Part shown: positions 39,101 through 53,000 of the stretch, piece after piece
How positions within the stretch are numbered: position 1 is the first letter of the stretch
Layout of the letters: each line of letters starts with the position of its first letter
Source of the DNA: Cranoglanis bouderius
Taxonomy: Eukaryota; Chordata; Actinopteri; Siluriformes; Cranoglanididae
DNA: 64,000 nucleotides
Assembly (NCBI GenBank): GCA_023630585.1
Contig: CM042545.1
Location: forward strand, 2,337,415-2,401,414
Direction: 5' to 3'
The notes under the pieces: generated by a model
What the model was told of the DNA's origin: nothing
The model's database searches: none
Seen by the model: only the letters and a program-made list of their open reading frames with translations
Program-made: the position numbers and the translations under genes

Positions 39101-42100
39101 ATCAAGTCCACTTGTTTCTGATCTTCCGTGTGCAGCTCTGTGTCAGTTCCATGACTGATCGAAAGGTTGTGAGTTCAAATCCCAGTACTGCTAAGCTGTC
39201 ACTACTGAGCAAGGCCTTTAACTGTTCAGTTGTATAAATGAGATAAATGTAAGTCACTCTGGATAAGGGTGTCTGCATACCGTAAATGCATACCGCTCAC
39301 AGCAGTAAGTCACAGTACAGGAAGAAAATTGTGAAGCAGATTTGGGAGCTCTTGACAGAGCTCAGTTGTCAGTTGAAGAACCCAAAAGACGTAACCTTGG
39401 ATACAGGAGTAGTAAATGGCCTAATAAAGATGACTTAATCTGGGTTCATCTAGGTTTTGAATGGTAATCTCACATGGTGGAAAATGGTTGTAGATGCTCA
39501 GAGGTTTTATGAATATGTTTAAGCATTCACTCATTCATTCACCTTCATTAAATGATTTATCGAGGTCTGGGTTGCGGTGGATCCCAGGAAGACTGAGCCT
39601 GAGGCCGGGATACAATGCAATGCCAGCCCATCACAGTGCTTTTTGTGTTTATTTGTTTCACAAAAACTTTCAGTGGGATAAGAGCCATATGCAGTAAGTG
39701 CAGCATTAAAATAAAGTACATTGTCAACTTATATAACACAGCAGTTTGTTCCGGTCCATTTGATTGGATAAGCAGCATTCCAAGAGATTCTGATATTTAG
39801 CATAACAGCACTGGTACGTTTCACTGCTCTGCTTGTCTGTGTTTGGTGCCTAAAATTCCAGTTCGAGCAGTAACTTGTTACATTGAAATAGTTACCACGC
39901 TTATTATGGGCTGTCAGTGTGTGTGCAGCACTCAATCTAACTGTGGCATCTTTAGGAACTATTTTAGTTTTTTACAGAGCAAAAATAAACACAATATTTG
40001 CCCATATTGAATTCAATTCAATTCAGTTTTATTTGTATAGCGCTTTTAACAATGGACATTGTCCCAAAGCAGCTTTACAGAAATATAGAAATTCAGGATA
40101 TAGATTTTAAATGTATGAATTTATCCCTAATGAGCATTGCCAGAGGCGACGGTGGCAAGGAAAAACTCCCTGAGACGATATGAGGAAGAAACCTTGAGAG
40201 GAACCAGACTCAAAAGGGAACCCGTCCTCATCTGGGAGGCATGGGGGGCGACAGCATCCATACATCCCAGTTCACCACAACATTCTATGCCTGTGAGCCC
40301 TCTAGATCTGCTCCTTTACCAAAGAAAAAAAAGCTATTCACAAAAGGCTTGACTAAACAAATATGTTTTCAGCCTGGACACTAGTTGGAAGGCTGTTCCA
40401 TAACTGTGGGGCTTTGTAAGAGAAAGCTGTTCCCCCTGCTGTAGCCTTCACTATTCGAGGTACCAAAAAATAGCCTGCACCTAATATTGGGTCTGAATGT
40501 CAGTTACTCAATATTAATATCTTGTGTATAGAACTGTTGTATTAAAACACACCCACAAATGTTAGTCAGCGTGGTATCAAATATGTGGTCTGTCTAGCCC
40601 TATTGTGAGCACATGGGGTAATGATACATATGTTACACATGTTTTCAATACATGTGCTGCCTCTGTAGTTTGATGGACAGCTTAGAACCAGTTTTGCACG
40701 TTTCCATGTCCTTGAGTTTCCTCTACAGTTCTCCAGTTTCCTCTCACTTCCCATAGTTTGTGGTGCCTTTTGAAATAATTGAATGTCATATTTATTTTTA
40801 TATATCCATATTTGCATTTTGTGTTGACTGAATACACTTCTTTCTCCCCGTTCTTAAACTTGCAAGACATGAATGACTCATAGGTACACTCATGCAGTCT
40901 TTCTCACTGTGTCTGTACACACCCACATATATATACTCTTTTTTTTAACATCCTCCTGTTGTTGTGGGTTGTTGTTTTTTCTTGGATTTGACTGAAGCTT
41001 TGGGAAATCGGTATTTAGAATTAAATAAATGATAAATGTCTAGATGTCAGTTGCTTCAGTTGATTGAAGTTCAACAGTAAATTAATATTTTCTTTAGTAA
41101 AATTCATTATTTTAATGTGAAAACATAGTTTATTTTTCATTGAGGTTATTATGTAAGAATGTGAGAACTTCCCCTGCATTGTCATGGGTTGTGTGCCACA
41201 AATAACACTTGTGAATCCTAGAACAAGTTGAGTAAATGCTCATTTATTATAAATGTTGGATTGCGTTTGGAATTGTCTGTATTGTTTTCCCAAAGATCTC
41301 ATGGTCTTCTCCTTTTCCCCTATAATCATTATCCGAGAAGCACAAACATGAGAAATGTTTATCTCTGTGGCTTAACAGCATTGTGAGCTTTATGTAAGAT
41401 TAGGTAAAATTAGTCAAGATTGGGTCTCTAGCAACAAGATTTTGAAGGATTTTTTTAAAACTCAGTCAGCCTGTCCCCCCAATTCCTGCGTATGTACACA
41501 AAGCTCCGCCCCTGGGATCACCCTTGCCCTCTAGCATTAGCATTAGCATGGCCTATCATGACATGACTTTCAAGTGATTAGGCAGGTTGGTTATTTGTTA
41601 AGGGCAGTGCCTTACTTCATTATTTATAGTGGTGTGAAAAAGTATTTGCCTAATTTCTTCTGTTTTTGTGTACATCTCATACTAAATAGTTTTAGATCTT
41701 CAAACAAAATTCAACATAAAACAAAGGCAACCTGAGTAAACACACTACAGATTTTTATTTATTTTATTTTTTTATTGAAGCAAAAAAACTTATCCAACAC
41801 CTATCACCCACGTGAAAAAAGATCAGTCTTTTACTTACTTGCTTCTAGGACTAAGATAAGATAATACTTTATTAATCCCCAGACGGAGAAACAAGACAGG
41901 TGAAGAAAATAGAGATAGTAAGGAGAAAAATACAGGGATATATAAAGAATACAATGGATACATATGTAAATATACAGTGGGTATAGAAAAGAATCCCCCC
42001 CCCCCCCCCCATAAAATAATCACATTTTGTTGCTTTTCAGCCTGATATGAAGACAGACACAGTTTTTGTTTTATCCAGCTGTATTTACTCAGTGCAACAT

Positions 42101-45100
42101 ATAACATCCAAGTGAAAGATACAGCACCAACATGTCAGAAAAAAAATAAATAAAAAACCAGAATCACTGAGTTGGAAAAAGAATCACCCCCCTCCTAAAA
42201 ATGACTTGTAAACTCAATAAGATGTAGCTGATCACCTTCTCAATGGCACAAAAAGCCATTTGACTTCCAACTGTGATCAGCTGTGGTCATTTTGATTAGC
42301 TCAGCATGAAAAGAGCTTTCCTGGAGCATTTTTCAGTCCTTGGTAGTGCAACTGAAGCAAATAATCATCTATGGGTGGCAAGACACTGTCAAAAGATCTC
42401 TGGGATAAAGTTGTGGACAGGCATAAGTCAGGAGATGGATACAAAAAATTTCAAAGGCTTTATCAATGCCTAGAAGCACAGTGAAGTCTATTATTAAGAA
42501 GTGGAAGGTATTTGGTACAACACAGACCCTCCCTGGATCAGGACGTCGCTCCAAACTGGATGAAAGAATCAGGAGGAAACTGGTCAGAGAAGCTACCAAG
42601 AGGCCTACAGCAACTCTGAAGCAGTTGCAGAAATTTATGACAAAGAGTGGTCATTGTGTGCATGTGACAACAATATCACAAATTCTCCACAAATGTGGCT
42701 TGTATGGGAGGGTTGCAAGAAAAAAGCCATCCACGACTGAGCTTTGCCAAAACACACCTTGAAGATTCTGAGGCCACATGGAAAAAGGTGTTGGGGTTAG
42801 ATGAGACTAAAATTGAATTATTTGGCCTTAACACCAAACGATATGTCTGGCAGAAATCCAATACAGCTCACCATCCAAATAACACCATTCCTACAGTAAA
42901 GCATGGAGGTGGTAATATCCTGTTATGGGGGTGTTTCTCTGCAGCAGGGACTGGAGCACTTGTCAGGATAGAAGGAAAATGGATGGGGCAAAATACCATC
43001 AAATTATTGAGGAAAATCTGCTGTCCTTTGCCAGAAAGTTGTCAATGGGAAGAAGGTTTACCTTCCAACATGACAATGACCCAAAGCACACAGCAAAACT
43101 GACCACACAGTGGTTGAAGGAGAAAAAGGTGAATGTCCTTGTATGTCCTAGTCAGAGCCCAGACTTAAACCCCACTGAAAATCTGTGGAATTACTTGAAG
43201 ACTGCAGTCCACAAACGGTCACCATCAAATTTAATTGAACTTGAGCAGTTCTGCAAAGAAGAGTGGGCAAATATTGCAAAGTCTAGATGTGCGAAGTTAG
43301 TAGAGACATATACCAACAGACTAAAGGCTGTAATTAAAGCAAAAGGTCGTCTCTCATTCTCTTCTCCACCACCCACCACTGTCTTGAGATTGTCCAGTTT
43401 TTGACCAACAACAGAACATGCCTTCTTCACCAGCTTGTTGAGTCTGTCAGCCTCCCCAGCCTTAATTCCACCTCCCAGCATGTCGCAGCAAAGAGCAGGG
43501 TGCTGGCTACCACAGACTGATAGAACATCTGCAGTAGCTTGCTGCTCATATCAAAGGACCTGAGCCTCCTTAGAAAAAAACAGTCTGTTCTGTCCCTTCT
43601 GGTAGAGAGCTTCAGTGTTTTCTGACAAGTCCAGACTAGGACTTACTCCTATGCTTTGGATCATTGTCTTGCTGCATAATCCAATTGGGCTTGAGTTTCA
43701 ATTTATGGACTGAAGACTGGACATTCTCCTTTAGGATTTTCTGGTAGAGAGAAGAATTCATGTTTCCCTCAATTGTTGCAAGTTGCCCAGGCCCTGAAGC
43801 AGCAAAGCTTCCCCATACCATCACACTGCTACCACCATGCTTGACCGTAGGTATGATGTTCTTTTTGTTGAATTCCTTGTTTGGTTTACACCAGATGTAA
43901 CGGGACCCCTGTCATCAGCCCACAGAACATTCTCCCAAAAGGTTTGGTGTGCTTTAGCAAAATTCAAACAAGCCTTAATATTCTTCTGGGTTAACAGTGG
44001 TTTTTGCCTCGCCACCCTTCCATGGATGCCATTTTTTCCCAGTGTCTTTCTGATAGTGGAGTCATGACCAGTGACCTTTATTTATGCAAGAGAGGCCTGC
44101 AAGTCCTTTGATGTTTTCCGTGGGTCTTTTGTGACTTCCTGGATGAGTAGTTGCTATGCTCTTGGAGGAATGTTGGAAAGTTGCCTACTTCTGGGAAGGT
44201 TCACTACTGTGCTGAGTTTTTCCATTTGGAGATAATGGCTCTCACTGTGGTTCTTTGGAGTCCCAGAGACTTTGAAATAGCTTTTTAACCCTTCCCAGAC
44301 TGATGTATTTCAATCACCTTCTTCCTCTTCATTTCTGGAATTTCTTTTAATTTTGGCATAGTGTGTTACCTTTTAACCAACTTCATGCTGTTGAAAAAGT
44401 TCTATTTAAGTGTTGATTTGATTGAACAGGGTTTGCAGTAATCAGGCCTGGTTGCGTCTAGTCCAGCTGAACCCCATTATGAATGCAGTTTTATATATTT
44501 GGGGAATTAGTAACAATGGGGGCAAATACATTTTCACACAGGCCTGGTTGGTATTGACTAACTTTTTTGCTTCAATAAATAACATTATCATTTAAAAACT
44601 GCATTTTGTGTTTACTCAGGTTGCCTTTGTTTAGATTTTGTTTTAATTTCTGGAACAATTTAGTATGAAATACACAAAAATAGAAGAAATCAGGATGGGG
44701 GCAAATACTTTTTCATACCACTGTAGATGTACACTATATGAGTAAAAAGTATGTGGATACCTCAGCATCACACCAATATGTGCTTTTTGAACATCCCAGT
44801 CCAGATGTAGTCCCCCATTTGCTTTCATAATAACATTAGTGAGGTCAGACACTGATGTCAGAGGAGGAGGCCTCGGATGCAGTTCGTCCCAAAAGTGTTG
44901 AGTGGGGTTGAGGTCAGCTCTGTGCAAGTTCTTCCAGTCCAACTTTGGTAAACCATGGAGCTTGCTTTGTGCACAGGGGCATCGTCATGCTGGAAAAGAT
45001 TTGGGCCTGTTAGTTCAAGTGAAGGAAAATTGTAATGCTACAGCATACAAAGAGATCCTAGACAACTTTGTGGTAACAGTTTGGGGAAGAACCACATATG

Positions 45101-46945
45101 GGTGTGATGGTCAGTCCACAAACCTTTGGCCATATAGTGTAGGTGATACCTAACCCTAGTACCTACCATTTTTGCACCACATTAGGGAAGTTATTACCTC
45201 ATAAGTAGATGAAAAGATATGCTAACGTTGCTAAATTGCCATTCCTGCAAAAGCTGGCTCACATTCTCCAGAAACTGTTTTTGTTATTTTCTCTTTCCTG
45301 GGGTACAAGTAAATGTAAATTCATTTTTTCATTGATTACCATGGAGAACATCAGTGAGTTTTAAGTACAAAAAAGACAGATGGTTGTTGACCTGCACAAA
45401 TCAGGTAAGAGATATAAAAATCCTCACACTATGAAAAATACCTTTTTATTTTTGTTTTAAATGGTGTTGAAAACCAGTGGTGTGAACTGAATTGGACAAT
45501 CCATATGAGTAGACTGTACAGAATCCACATGTCTGACTGTACAGAATCCACATGTCTGACTGTATAGAATCCATGGTCTGTCTTCAAATGTTTTCAACCT
45601 TGCTAGACATTACAAGAGGGTATTTGCTTTAATTTTGATAGACATGGGATTTTACAATGATACATTGTCACTCCAGTTGTTTTCTTAAAAAAAAACACAA
45701 CAATTTTGTATGCATCATTGCATTAGACATATGGATTTTTTTCCCATTCCATTAACTCATTGTTTCATTCTACTTGAGCGATATGTGTCGGGGACACACA
45801 TGTTTAGAATGCTGATGTGTCCGTGATAATGGTCCCATCTGTGTGGCTGTGCATGGGGAATGGGAATGTGTGCAGATAATGAGCTGTGTGTGTATGAGGG
45901 CATATCAATACTGTTATTGCTTATGATAAGGGACTGGAGGCTGATCAGGTGCATTGAGCTTGCTGCATCCACATAATCCATCCCTCTGTCTGAGATTCTC
46001 ATTAGCATGATATTTCAAGATCGAGTGGTTGAATGTTTGTAGGATTAATATGGAATTATTATCACTGTAATCAGCAGATGAGCAGATTCGATTTTGGAAT
46101 TGATCCAAGCAGGGTCAAGGTCACAGCGAGGGCAAATAGCCTGAAATAGTTTTTCTTCATTAGCTTCTTTCCCGTTTGTTATACAGAGATGTTGCTTACA
46201 CATTCATGTTCAGGAACTCGAAGCACTTTTTGTGCTTATCAGATTTTTTTGCCAGTTTTTTGTCAGTCAGTCCATCCAAGTATGCATCCAAGATGAAGAT
46301 TGATGAACTGATTCGATTTTTGGAATCGATCCTAACAGGGCCACAGTCACAGCAAAGTCAAATGTCTGAAGTAGTTTAGCTTCCTTCCTATTTGAAGTAT
46401 GTTTTAAGGGTCGTGCAGACATACAAATTAGTAACATGAAGGACTAGACTTGTTGGCAGCATCTGTATCAGTAAAATTAAATGAAAATTTTATTCAGATT
46501 AAAATCATTTTCTGTTGCCCACTGCTGCTTTGTTATAGATCTTGTTTTGTTCGGGTGTAGTGAACGTTGAGAAGTTTAGCGGTTTTATCCTCAACATGGT
46601 TTGGGAACGGGTACACATTAGCCTGTAGCTAAGCTAACTTCAGCTTTTGTGAATTTTGGTGACGGTGTTAGAATCGAGTTCTGATTGTTAAAATCTATTT
46701 TGTAAATAAATAAACAGGAAACACGTGTTCAGACAGTTGGTCCTCAAATTTCCGTTATCAACAAGCCAATTTTTTTTTTGAAATCCAGAAATACACAGTA
46801 CATAGAAATACCATGAAGTGCAGTAAAGGAAAATTAAGGTGTGTCTTTTGTTCTTGCACTTGTAACGGTGCATGTCAGCTGGTTAAATGCATCTGATGTT
46901 ACTAATTGCTTTTCAGGAGCTAAATGTCAGCTGAATGCCTTTGAC

Positions 46946-46991
<46 letters not shown>

Positions 46992-49900
46992 GGAATAAAA
47001 GGACAAAAATAACAATGCTCTCTACCAAAATATTTAAGTCCCATATCCACACTTTTTTTTTGTCCATGCATGGTGTTCAATTGGCTTTTTGTAATTTGAG
47101 AGATGTTGGATGGGTTTTCTGTATTTAGTGACTTTCTGATGTTACCTGAAGCTCTTTTGAATGACCTCCGGTTAAATTTAAACTGCCGGCTCATGCATTT
47201 TGTATTTCACAGCCGGTCCTTCATTGATTCGTGAAGTGTGTGTGTTGTGTGTTGTGTGTGTGTGTGTGTGTTGGGCCATGTATGTGTGTTGTGAGTGTGT
47301 TTATCTCGTGTGGGGACCAAATAATGATAGGAACACACATCAGTTTTGACCTTGTGGGAACAATTGCCTGGTTCTTAACCCTTAACCCTTAAATGCACAT
47401 CTTAGATTGTTAGTGACCAACACTTATATCTAACACAAATTGATCTGCAAAATCCCAGGATGACACTATACACTCACCATCCACTTTAAAAGGAACACCT
47501 CTCATCGTCAACTCTCTCATCAACAATGTGTTTCATTTTTTTTTTTTTTTTTTTTTTTTTTTGCACCATTCTGTGTAAAACCATTCTCTAGAGAACTCTT
47601 GTTGTGTGTGAAAATCCCAGGAGATCGGCAGTTTCTGAAATACTCAAACCAGCACATCTAGTATCAACAACCATGCCAAGGTTAAAGTCACAGAGATCAC
47701 ACATTTTCTTCATTCTGATGTTTGATGTGAACATTAACTGAAGCGCTTGACCTGTATCTGCATGATTTCATGCATTGTGCTGCTGCCACCTGATTGGCAG
47801 ATTAGATATCTGCATGAATGTGCAGGTATACAGGTGTTCCTATTAAAGTGGAAGGTGAGTGTATTACAGACAATAACAAAATAATAAACAATAGGTTTTG
47901 ATGTTTTGTCACTCATTTGTTTACTCCTAAAGACCATCCTGTGCTCATCCCAGGACTCTTATTCACAACATGTGCATACAGAGTTTGATTTTACCCACGT
48001 TTTACTCACGTTCCTCTCAAGGTTTCTTCCTCATATGGTCTCAGGGAGTTTTTCTACGCCACTTTTGCTTCTGGCTTGCTCATTAGGGATATAAATCTAA
48101 ATTATAATGTAATTATAATAATGTCTGTTAAAGGCGCTATACACATAAAATTGCATTGAACTGAACATAGCTAACACATATTTTACTAAGATACAGAATG
48201 TGGTTAATAACTACATATTTCCAGTTATTTTCCCACATATTGTGGTTATCACACACTATGGCATTCTGTTCACATTATTTTGTCACAGAAATTGCATAGA
48301 ACATGGATCGCCACTGAATGTACCTTAATAATTTGTCAGGCCCTTTATTATTAATATATATATAATACAAATTATTACTTGTGTAAAAAAAAAAAAAGTT
48401 ACAATTATTTGGTGGAGGGGAGAAATTAGGTCATGGGTCTGTAGAGATGTGAGGTCCTAGTTTAGCTAGGATGCCCAACTCCAGTCCTGGAGGGCTGAAT
48501 TCCAACACACTTTGGTGGTTGCTCTAATACACCTACTGAATCTGTTAATTAGCTGGAGAGATTAATCTGAGTACTGCTGCACCCCAGGACTGGAGCTTGG
48601 TTTAAGAGTTAAAAGGCATTCGTTCAGACCCAGGGGGCAGCACCTGCTTGTTTTCTTGACCTCCTTAATGGTGCCAAGGACATTCCTGAATTTATTGAAT
48701 GCAAAAACATGTAAATACTTTGACTCATTTCTTACATTTCTTAGTGTTTCCTTAGTTCTAGTAGTATAATAATTGTTCAGCATCTTTACATTCCCCCCTT
48801 TCTCTGTCTCAGGGGTGGAGGAGAGGAGAACCCTGCATCCCTGGCTGAGAGCTGCTTTCGGGAGTTGCTTGGTCGTGCTGCATATGGAAACATGAACAAC
48901 GCTGTACGGCCTGTGCTAGTGTAAGTACAGTTTCCATAGCAGCGTATGAACACTATAGACACACCGTTGTATACAACCACCATTATGTGATCTTTTCAGC
49001 TGCCTTTGGAAGTCTTGCTTTGGCATGTACGTTTCATTCAGATGCATGAAAGTCCTAAAAAATACTTTGATTTTCATCTCAAGTAGACTATAGTAGAAAA
49101 CAAAAGCATTTTGAAGTGGTTAGCATTTTGGTGTGCCTTCTATGCCTACAGTGACTAATACATTCTCTTAATGGCACACATCCGTGTCTATATCAAACAA
49201 ATGAAGAACTTATGTTCTTGCATCAAAATTGCTCTGACATCTCAACATTTAGGCAAAAGCTTACCCAAGAAACAGTTGGTTTCAGGCCATTATTAACCCA
49301 GAAAGATTACATAATATTTGTAGATGTTTGCATAAACACTGAACTTCTTGTAATCGTCAAGATCCGACGCCACTCATCAGAAAGATTTCATTATTTGCCT
49401 TTGGTTTTAGAAATAAACACTGATTTGAGAGTAATCTAAATAAACCCATGGATAGTAGAAAGCAAACATAAACTCTGCACAGATCTTTAAAGTAGGATTA
49501 GTCCATGGATCTATACCAGCGTAAATATTGGGAGCAGTATAACACTGTGTAACACTGTGTGCACAACTGACTTAACAAACTTGAGTCTCAAATCACACAT
49601 ATGTAGTATTCTTCATAGTACATAAACACTAACCAGTTTACCTATTGAGGTTAGTGTTTCAACTTGATTTCTCATGTGGCATTCAAAGCTACCAAAAGGT
49701 CTGTTTTCTGGATCTTCGAAATTAGTAAATACTTTTGAAAATTAACATCAGAGTTTTCAAGTTGAGGCACAGCTCATGACAGCAATCAAGACAATGGCAG
49801 ACATTTTTAAGAATGACGGAGCATGTCAGTGTGTTTAACATTGCTGTGCATGAAATCGATAAATATTTTAAGTTTCACTTGGAAACAGGCTCTGATGTGT

Positions 49901-51893
49901 GATCTAGTGGATATTGCTTTTCTTCATCCCCCAGGCGTACATAAAGTATGCAGGCGAGTGTGTGAACAATGCTGCTTACGTTGCACTGCTTCTGCAAACG
50001 CATTCAAAAGTCACGCATCAAATATAAACCAGGCCTTATGTGGAGAACAAGTGAGAGCAATAGGGAAACCTCTGGGTTATGATCCTTTCAATGCACTCAT
50101 GGATCTGCTGCCAGAATGTTGGCAGTAATGCACAGCATTTCCAGTAAGCATTTCCAGGAATCTCTTAAATTAGCCCTATAATTTTAGGATTCCGGAGTCA
50201 TCTCATGAGGATTTCATGAAGTCTTGCCATTAACTGCATTTAAAAAAAAAAAAAATGGAGTTAGATAATGTTTCAGCAATTCAATATCTGTAAATGAGAT
50301 GCTATACGATCACATTCCACAAATAATTTCAGGATGTTTGTAGCCAGAGAGCATGGTAATAGGAAGGTCGTTTGCATCTAGTGTACACTTATCAATTTAT
50401 CCATTCAATTCACATGCTTATACAGACTGTGACGCAGCAACTGCACTACTGAAGCTCTTGACCATTCTCTTAACTAATATACAGCTCAGTATAAAGAGCA
50501 GCCAATAGGCAGTCTGTACAGGATTTCACAGAGTTCTTTTGTGGTTGTTGCGGCCAAAATGCTTGATTTTGCTGCAGCTTTTTTCAACATTCTGTGCTTT
50601 TTTTGTGGAAAACTACTTAAATAGGTAAAATTGCAATTACACTAAATAGTTTTGCATGGTCTTTTGCAGTGATGTTTGTTGGTAAACGAGACCTTTTAGC
50701 TGTACTCATGTTCGACGCACGTGAATCGACGAGGGCTTTGGCTACATGCGTGTTGTGATGATGTCACATGACGCGTCTTGGCCCAAATCTGCAGTAATTT
50801 TGAAAAATTGCAAGCTTCTCTGAATATTGTGGAGTTTGCAAATTCCTGGAGCGATTGAGTATGACATCTTTTCAGTCTGCTGCATAACACACTCTGAGGA
50901 AAGAAAGAGCTATCTACCCTCTTCTGCATACATGAGCTCACAGATGCCTACGATTGGCTAGTGTCGCCGTGATTGACAGGGGCGTTCGATTGGCTTCCCC
51001 CCCACCCAGAGAGCACAGCCAGCTTTGCTCCCCTGGCTTCTGGTCCTTGATGGCTGTGGTATTCAAATTTGATCTCCTGACAATGGGATGCTTTTTTTGT
51101 TGCACCACACAGGAGCCTCTGTTATCATTTACATTAAAGCTGCTATATACATTCCTTCACCAGTCTCTCATGTTTTCTTTCTTGTGAAGTGAATAATAAA
51201 AAAAATGCAGCTTGTCATGTTACAGAAAAGCCAGGAAATCACAAAGTCCTCAGTCATGAAGAATCTCCTGTGACAGAAAAACCTTACTGACTGTTACAAA
51301 GCACTGACACTTGACAATAAACGCATCCTTACAAAAAGCTACAGTCTTCCAACCTTATCAACTATTGTACGTTTTTCTTTGTTAAATAACAAAAAACATT
51401 TGTTTATCCGCTTATCCCCTGTGAGCGAGTCGTTACTCATATAGAAACCATAACATGTTAGAATGAGCACATTAATATAAACCTTTCCTATAATGCTGTG
51501 GTGTAAGGTAACTGTTTCCCTATCGTAATGTGACACAGTTAGTTGACTGCTAAAATCACTTCACACCCCCTAATCCTCTGTTTTCCTATGGAGAGAGAGT
51601 CCCACTTTGGATTTTACACCGTGTGGCTATAAATAAAGTTTAATCACACTCAAATTTGGCCTTGTTTGCTGTTGACCTCTCAAATTTCAACCACTGAATC
51701 AAATAGCCATGGCACATTAACGAGGGTGGTTCTATACCATTGTGTTCTAAAAGTAATAAGGTTTTGCAAAACTATAGCTTTTAGACTTGCATCTAATCCA
51801 CAGTGAGTGTGACGATGATGGAGTACAACAAACCATGCTGTGAACAAAGAGCAAAATGCTCTCACCGATGGTGAACTATAATGTAACTATGCA

Positions 51894-51942
<49 letters not shown>

Positions 51943-52953
51943 TAATACTAAGAAATACCTCATTTACTCATCAAATTTCTAAGATGCTCTCAAATATTGA
52001 ACATTCAAAAGTATAGACTCATCCCCGATATGAATTGTTCACACTTTAACTTCCAACAGCAGTCACATTGTTTTCACTGTTGTTTTAATGTATAGCATAT
52101 TAGCAGCTCTGTGACCTAGAAGGCACTACTTCCATCAGGGATCTTTTAGCACCGGGATCTGACAGATAATGGCAAAGCTAATGTGCTCTATTTGTGCTGT
52201 CAAGGCTCGCTAATGAGATGCTTTTGTCTCTGCTTAGTTATCGGCCAATTAGGACCAAGCTGGATGACTGTGGGAAGTGAATATCAAAGCATTGCTTTCA
52301 GCCTTTCTGGCACATTACACACATCTCCTTTTGAACAAATTCTTTAATGTCACACACACCTTCTTTTGAATAAATTTAACTACGAGTTTTGTTTGTTCCT
52401 CTCTGTTTATATGCTAATTTGTGTGTTGGTTAGTTAACATCTTCACAGTAAGGTGTGCTTGTGAACAGCTTGTTCAGATCGAGCGTTTGAGCATTTGAGC
52501 TTTTGTGCTACTGTGTGTGTGTATGTGTGTGTAGGTGTGTGTCGAGAGGAAGGTTTTGAAGTGCACAGAAAGAAGAGAGGTTTAATCTTTAGGGGACAGA
52601 TCTGTATCTTTGATAGGGAATAAAGGTGATGGAGAGAAAGAGAGAGAGAGAGAGAGAGGTTTGGAAGGAAGGATTGGGGAGGCTTTCTTTCAGCCATTCT
52701 AAAAATAGCTCAGATTGGGGGCAGATTGACGTCACCATGGCGACTACAGGCAGGCAAGAGAGGAAAAAAGAGGATGATAGAAGGAAAAGAGGGAAGTGGG
52801 AAAAGCAAGGGGAAGGATATATACAAGATTTGAAATAAAGCAGATTTGAGGCAATATGAGGCAAGCAAGCCGAAAATAAATCATATCGGACTAACAGACT
52901 GATTCAAAACATATTATTAGAACATCCAAATTGTCACTGTGTAGCTCTAGTGT

Positions 52954-53000
<47 letters not shown>

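Larger units (their letters stand above)
41627..44725 (-). mobile_element. outer Tc1-like element of a three-level nest
   Basis: Ends TAGTGGTGTGAAAAAGTATT and, inward from the right, TACAGTGGTATGAAAAAGTA, with inverted repeats extending to the AACCTGAGTAAACACA and ATTGAAGCAAAAAAACTTAT stretches. The transposase is on the minus strand between about 43644 and 44350 (TQKNIKACLNFAKAHQTFWE, then MMVWGSFAASGPGQLATIEG and NWIMQQDNDPKHRSKS) with frameshifts. A LINE (41853-43635) interrupts its 3' half. Confidence 0.85.
45143..47469. other. intron 6 sequence, mostly unannotated
   Basis: Contains the minisatellite 45519-45580, partial dispersed repeats (46085-46190, 46305-46400), (GA)n at 46949-46988 and a TG tract near 47239-47271. 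No exon recognised. Confidence 0.45.

Noticed and set aside
45519..45580. CRISPR-like array
   Set aside because: Three degenerate tandem units without unique spacers in vertebrate DNA; it is a minisatellite.
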